From: Undaria pinnatifida
Lineage: Eukaryota > Sar > Phaeophyceae > Laminariales > Alariaceae
NCBI GenBank assembly: GCA_012845835.1
Contig: JABAKD010000009.1
Span: forward strand, 2,853,324-2,917,323
Length of the DNA stretch: 64,000 nt
Direction: 5' to 3'
Shown here: in pieces, positions 58,571 through 64,000 of the stretch
Layout of the letters: the number at the start of each line of letters is the position of its first letter
Numbering within the stretch: position 1 is the first letter of the stretch
Notes under the pieces: model-generated
Database searches by the model: none
The model's input: only the letters and a program-made list of their open reading frames with translations
What the model was told of the DNA's origin: nothing
Program-made: the position numbers and the translations under genes

Positions 58571-59668
58571 CTCTGCAGAGTCCATATTCTGATAGAGTTG
58601 CTGCGTAAGGCGTTAATAGGGCCTGACACGCTATCAGCTGGCGGTTCATCGCTGAGGCTGTTTTGGGACTTGGCTTGTGCAGGGTTGCTGTTTTCGTTTC
58701 CGGGTGGCCGTTTGGCTCAAGTATACAATTCGTCTAGGTATGGTTTAGGGTTCTCAACAATGCACGCCCAATTGCGCGTTCGACGCGTTGTGTTACAAGG
58801 CTTAGTTTGGGTAAGCTATTAGTTTGCCTTTTGCAGGTGGTCAAACGGACTAATACCCCACTAATACGTCAAGAAGCGGCTTTGTCGGCAGGACCATGTT
58901 TTGTTTGGGTGGTGAGTTCAAATTCCCCAACCACCATAATTTTGTGTTCAGGCTTTCTCCATGTCGAACGTAAAAAATACTCTGCCCGGTTTTACCAGGA
59001 AATGAAATGCCTTGGACAATTGACGGGTCCGCCCCTGTATCCGGCCGATCTGCTAACCCGCCATTTCAGGGGGGGACGTTCACTTCATAAAAATATTTCT
59101 GAACGGCGCATGTCATTAAAACCCCACGGTATTCGGAACACCGTATTTCGTGTACGGAACCCATGGGTACCTCTGTTGGTCGGGTTGTACTATAATCATC
59201 CTCTTTATATTATTGGTTAACGTAAAGGGCACCTCACGTGACAAGGCTTAGAAAAACGAAACATTAACGCGTTGAACACGCTTACCTTACTGTAGGAGTT
59301 GCAAGTTTCAGAGTTTTCTATTAGAGTGCTCCGCGGATGAGAAACTATCTAAAGTCTTCGGATCCAATGTGGACAAATGTGAGGCCACGGAATGGATGTT
59401 ATTTGTTTTTTCATTTTACCTGTCGGATACTCATAGCAAGGCACTCTCGCAAGCGATACCTTTTCTCATCGGCAAGAAAAACTATTTCGAAGCGCATTTG
59501 GAGTCAGCTATTATACGTAACTCGGTACCAAACATGTGGGTAACCCTGTCACCGTATCCTGAGTATGTGCAGTCCACCATGGCGTCGTCTGGACAACCAG
59601 CTAACGGAAACCTACATCAATCATGGTTTCAATTGATCTTCGAAAGATGCGCGATAAAAATTGTATAG
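58571..59668 (+). CDS. Candidate three-exon gene across the unit 3/4 junction, function unknown
   Basis: Three plus-strand blocks join in frame if two GT-AG candidates are removed. Block 1 (about 58,571-58,810) reads LLRKALIGPDTLSAGG. Removing a 26-nt GTAAGC...TTGCAG segment (58811-58836) leads into block 2 (VVKRTNTPLIRQ, ARFYQEMKCLGQL, ending PLYII). Removing a 109-nt GTTAAC...TATTAG segment (59216-59324) gives block 3 (ECSADEKLSKVF, SDTHSKALSQAIPFLIGKKN, SGQPANGNLHQSWFQL), about 320 residues in all, ending at a TAG; the same frame then stays open for about 60 further codons. No family is recognised. Only this junction copy is fully open, and unit 1/unit 2 differences are mostly amino-acid-changing, so it may be a fossil or chance. 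Confidence 0.28.
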
Positions 59669-61428
59669 CTGGCACTGTTACAAGCCACAGAACGTTTTGG
59701 CCGCATCCCAGGAGACACGGTGGAGGTGTACCATATTTGTATATGTATATACTTATTTCCTCATCAATGTGAGCTGGACCACCAAGGTGCATTTTGCATT
59801 CCGTGTTTCGGCGGCCACCGTGCATGATTGTTATTCAGTTTGATCGTATTGTACGTGGTTGAAAACACTAAGCCCGCATCAGGAATGATCGCAACGCGAA
59901 GCGTTAATATGGTAGGCCACCCTCGAGAAAATTCAAAAAGTGTCCTCAGAGTGGTCTGGGGAGTGGCCACCAAAGGGAACAAAGTGTCTCGTTGCCGCTG
60001 TAATCTGTAAGCAAGAAGGCGGGAACACGATGCCAGAGTCCGTCTTACGAGACGTTTTCGGAAAGAGGAACTTCACCCTTGATGCGACTCGCCGATCACG
60101 TCACGGCACCTAGCCCTTGGTGAAATCAGTGTTTGCCAGGTTGAAACCCTACGTGCTCCGTCCCAGCATAGTAGGGATGTGAGGGTCTATGGGGTATATG
60201 AACACGGCCATGCACAACTGAGTACCCCCCACCCCCTACGCCAACCCCCGCAGGTGCCATTTCCGCTTCTTCCAGCTGTTCTCTTCATGTGGACGGAAAC
60301 ACTCACTTTTACGCCAACGTCGCCGAGGATGACGGAGGTATGTTTAACGTGAGCCATCTAAAGGCACCCGCTCTCTATAAGGAGCCTTTCAGAAATATTA
60401 AGGTTGGGTTTACTGTACCTGCGAGGGTACACTATATTTAATTGTGGTATACGATATACTCTAGCTTTCACAGCAAAGTTTGGGCCGTCTAAAACAGTCA
60501 TGTAGAATTCATCCCAGTAGCAGCGTAAGTAACGGTCGCCTGGGCATGTGTGTCGCGAAACCGCTTTAAAAAAGATAGTATTATAGTTGCTCACATATGT
60601 CTCTGACATGGTGAAAACCCACGATGTAAGACCGTCTACCTCACCTGCAGCCGTCGACCGGTAATCAACGCCTTCTGGAGTAACCATCAATAGTTGTTAG
60701 GCGTACGGTTAGGTTTACCACTTATTACACCCAAATCAAAACCTCCATGTTGATGGTCTGTTAACTGTGGTGTGATATCTTGAGCAATACTAACGAGATA
60801 ACCAAACCACAGCTAGACCTTCGCCAAAATCAGGTGATGTGTGTCAGTGGCTAATACACGCAGTAGACACCGTCAAAAGACGCAGGTACTCGTAGTACAG
60901 AGCTCAAGAAACTATTTATACGTCCCCTCAAGATCTGGCAAACGGCGTAAGGGAACAACTACTCGGGAGTCGTTCGGCAGCAAACCTGAGCGCTTCCCGG
61001 CATGAGCAGGCTTAAGCAGTACGTGTTTGCGCGGTGTTTGGTGTGTCGTGTTAGCTCCACGTCTGTGCGCCAGATGTTAAAGCGGCATTGCTTTAGGCTC
61101 AGCCCATTCCCTTGCGACCCGCATTTACAATACGCCCAAGGGTAGGTCTTACAAGAAACAGAATGCTTGTGCATAATGTGAACAATTAACAAACATTGAG
61201 CACGTAGGCCAGACGCTCTCGGGAGGGCAGTCATGGGCGTATTGCAGTAGTGTACCTCGGTAGTACCGGTATGAGCAAGCTGGAGGACACCGGCACTATA
61301 GCGTCAACCTCTACTTCTCAGAATATTGACCCTACTCGTTGTTTCCATCTATGCCGAGGGACTTCACAAGCACTGTGGGAGGGCACCGACACCCTTTTTC
61401 ACCATGAGTAGGGACACCTCCGCTGGAT

Positions 61429-62992
61429 ATCAAACGTAGCAGAACTGTGCATGCGAGAAGCGTACAGGCTGCCCTTTGCGCGTGTTGGAGAGCCGGCTGT
61501 GAAAACTCGGGCCCGAAACTATTTGCTCATACCTATCTGCAACTTCCGTTCAATCGTATTCATTTTGTACACAACATGTCATCACGCACGGAAACATATC
61601 GTTTGTTAGTAAGGAACGTTCGTCTGGCTTTGGCCTCCGAAGCTTTTGTTTGTATACCGCCGTGTTCGTATCACGGGACAGTTCAGCGGCCATGGAAAGG
61701 TTAGATACAATTCGTTATTATAGGAGTTTCTTCAACCCTAACTACGTGTCGACGTACTCCTGTGGAATAAACAGGAAGGTCCATGGCCGATGGCATGATT
61801 TTTTTCCGTGTCATAACGAACGAACTTTTGCATTGTAGACAAGACGCTTTCCGAGACGATGAAGGGGAAGTCCACGGAGCCGATACCACCGGGCCCGCGG
61901 CCGCAAGCCGGAGCGAATTAATCGAATATGATAAGTTGCGCCTTCAGCCGAAACGTGACCTATTGATTTTGGGAGGCCGGTGAACACTGTATTCCGTGTT
62001 GGTGCGGGAATGAACACGACATGAATGGGAGATCATACAGCAACAGGAAGAACGCGACCGCCTGGTACTGGCGGAGTCCATTCTGCATGTTGGGGAAGCC
62101 AAACGTGCGGAGTTTCAGTCGGTGGCTGGCTGAAGCCGGACGTCAACTTGATGATAGAGGCAGATAGGCCGCTTAGGTTGGGAGGTGATATTGTTACCTT
62201 CGAGGATATGCGATATATTCTTGTTGCCTACTCGCAGTACAATCAAGCACATTCGTATCACAAACCCTAGACGGAGTCGACTGCGAGGTCGCGAGGCCGC
62301 GAAAGCTCGAAGGCTCGGCGATCCAAATGATGTTTCGCTATGACGTGTACGATGGCGAGGCCTTCGTCGCTCTCGCCCGGGAAGAGCTAACCAACGAACT
62401 TGAAATGCTGCTGTCGTTGGTGTTTACCTGACGTGTGATGAAGGACTTTTGCCGCTAAATGTCCCGTGTGCGAAGAAGATAGATGCGAGCTGTGTCCCAT
62501 AGACCGCAGGGTTCTCATGCCAAAGGCTGACCTGCGGAAATGCCTTTCTGACGGCGGACTCGCGGAGGCAGTGGAGACTACCGGTCGTCGTTACAACCTT
62601 AAAAATGACAAAGTCCTGGGCGAGGCGACAGCGTCGGCAATTAAGCCAACCATGTACCGCCCCAAGTTGGAAAGGAGGATGCGATTAGATCTCGAAACGC
62701 ATCGTCTTGGCGCACTGTTGAGCATAATTGCCAAGCGGAAACAGGGCCAACCTGTACTTGAGGAAAAAGACCCTGCATGCCGTCAGACGGCAAAGCGTCG
62801 TGGAGCTTGGTCGGTGCCGGCCGGGGAGACCAAACTACGGTGAAGTGCTGGTATCGAGAACAGTTCACGCGAGAGCGCCAAGCCCATTGGTGTAAAATCA
62901 AAGCGAAACCATCAATACGACAACAACGAACGTTTGGGGAGTGGCATGAAAGATCAGAAACAGTGAGACTGCACTCAAAATCTGAGGTTTAG
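61429..62992 (+). pseudogene. Unrecognised coding-like region, unit 4 copy
   Basis: Same blocks as 39190-40755, with single-base homopolymer losses near 61,520, 61,965 and 62,408 that break the early frames. Confidence 0.28.
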
Positions 62993-63467
62993 ATTCAGAG
63001 TTTTTCTGAATTAGAGTTTGAAGGAATGATGTGTACCGAGTCTCTGAGTCTGTGAGAAGAGTTTCAGAGGTGGAACCGAAGTGTCAGTTATTATTGTCAG
63101 TTAAAATCACCTGTGAAGAAGAGAAAATGATATAGTTGCAAAGTAGCGCTTATGTTGCCAAAACAAAAAGTTATTAGAGAGAGAAGAAGTAACAGTTGAA
63201 AAGAAGGAGAGAGGAGAAAAGAGGGGTGCCTTGGCCTGATCACTGAGCTATGCCAAGCTACGGGCGGATGTACTCTTCGGGAGCCCTTCCTTTTCCCTGG
63301 AACGTTTTATGTAGCGTCCTTGAAATGCTACAGGATAAGGAAGGTTCTCTGGAAGGTTCCTCTGATAGCTGTGGTGGTAAGCGGAGTACTCTGTACTATA
63401 CGATCGATTACAGGTAGGTTAGTTCTTACCTTGTATGCCGGCTAGATATAACAAATTCCTACCTTCT
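62970..63467. mobile_element. About 500-bp insertion, unit 4 copy
   Basis: Orthologous to 40733-41230. Confidence 0.6.
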
Positions 63468-64000
63468 TTTATGCATTTTTATTCATTGCGCATCTAAAAG
63501 TTTGATTGTCTTTTCGTTGAAGGATATGATTAGCAATCAAGTAGATACTATTAACTATGGACGGCAGGGCCCATATCCTATACGCCCCCATTTGGTGAGA
63601 AATCAATAGGTAGAGGAACTTGATACACAAAAGAACAGACATCGTGCACTCTATTTTGAACACAACGTATGAACGGCGATAATATGAAAGTGACGATGCC
63701 ACTTTACGGAATCAAACACCAATCAAACTATATATTTCATATGTAGTTTGGACAGCTGAGATGTGGATGAAATGATGTCACACTAGTCATCGTGTAATTC
63801 CCTTCGAGGAATACCATAGTTAAGAAGCGCGAAGCAGTCTGTTGTGTGTTAAGGATACCCCCTTGAACAGTACCTAGAGTGACATGCAACCGATGAAAAC
63901 TTAGAGATGAAGACGGTGCAAAACTAAAGTGAAAATTAGTCCTACGGAGTAGATCGAGAGTACGATGATGAAAAATGAGTGTAGTCGTATAACTAAAAAG

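Larger units (their letters stand above)
47980..59096 (+). repeat. Macrosatellite unit 3
   Basis: 11,117 bp, nearly identical to unit 2, with many single-base differences in homopolymers, for example at about 50,518, 50,532, 50,940 and 51,000. Confidence 0.95.
24947..64000 (+). repeat. Head-to-tail macrosatellite, about 11.1-kb unit, at least 3.4 copies
   Basis: Anchoring on TTCTGAACGGCG, units start at 24955, 36848, 47980 and 59097, giving lengths of 11,893, 11,132 and 11,117 bp; the fourth is cut by the window edge after 4,904 bp. Order and orientation of sub-blocks are the same in all. Units 2-4 are nearly identical; unit 1 is clearly more diverged and carries private insertions. No rRNA, histone or other typical tandem gene was recognised. 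Confidence 0.95.
59097..64000 (+). repeat. Macrosatellite unit 4, cut by the window edge
   Basis: 4,904 bp are visible, matching the first part of units 2 and 3. It shares derived bases with unit 3 against unit 2 (for example near 60,060-60,100), suggesting 3 and 4 are closest. Confidence 0.95.

Noticed and set aside
1-64000. CRISPR arrays, bacterial promoters, attachment sites
   Set aside because: The sequence is eukaryotic in character; none of the short repeats has regular spacers, and no prokaryotic gene organisation is present.

Overview
The window looks like nuclear DNA from a eukaryotic alga or protist. It holds no operons and no intact long coding frames. It has spliceosomal-type sequence signals, microsatellites, a non-LTR retrotransposon relic, a tRNA-derived SINE, foldback and TA-target DNA elements, and a large Ty3/gypsy-class LTR retrotransposon. 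The pol and LINE reading frames resemble elements I associate with stramenopile (brown-algal-lineage) or dinoflagellate genomes; that placement is a low-confidence impression and no marker gene in the window settles it.

Layout. 1-8,050: intergenic sequence with two decayed tandem arrays (about 1,905-2,560 and 5,960-7,030), a tRNA-derived SINE (5,103-5,375, minus) and a 26-nt poly-G run. 8,050-9,645: a decayed LINE ORF2 3' part (plus). 9,645-12,425: intergenic, with one cysteine-rich exon-like frame (10,672-10,893, minus). 12,426-24,013: an 11.6-kb LTR retrotransposon in minus orientation, with two LTRs, a primer binding site, and a pol that reads mostly in one frame through scattered stops. 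Its order is protease, reverse transcriptase, RNase H, a C5-cytosine DNA methyltransferase-like domain, integrase, chromodomain, then a Tudor/SH3-like tail. A 1.4-kb foldback element sits in its leader. 24,947-64,000: a head-to-tail macrosatellite of about 11.1-kb units, 3.4 copies visible and running off the right edge.

The main result is the retrotransposon. A methyltransferase relic lies between RNase H and integrase, in the same frame as the flanking pol domains, and a chromatin-reader-like tail follows integrase. When intact, the element would have carried a DNA-methylation writer and a chromatin reader on the polyprotein that copied and integrated it. This copy is dead: there are in-frame stops, two or more frameshifts, and a lost RT catalytic box. 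The two LTRs differ at about 7% of sites, and roughly half of the transitions are CpG to TpG/CpA, as expected if the host or element methylates CpG.

The macrosatellite units contain many short open frames but no gene I recognise. Unit 1 differs from units 2-4 by three clean presence/absence insertions: a SINE and a TA-flanked DNA element only in unit 1, and a ~500-bp element only in units 2-4. These let the expansion order be inferred. A 1.65-kb block is almost identical between units 1 and 2 amid clearly diverged sequence, which suggests recent gene conversion or unusual constraint. Single-base homopolymer indels between units 2, 3 and 4 look partly like consensus errors, so frames there should be read cautiously.
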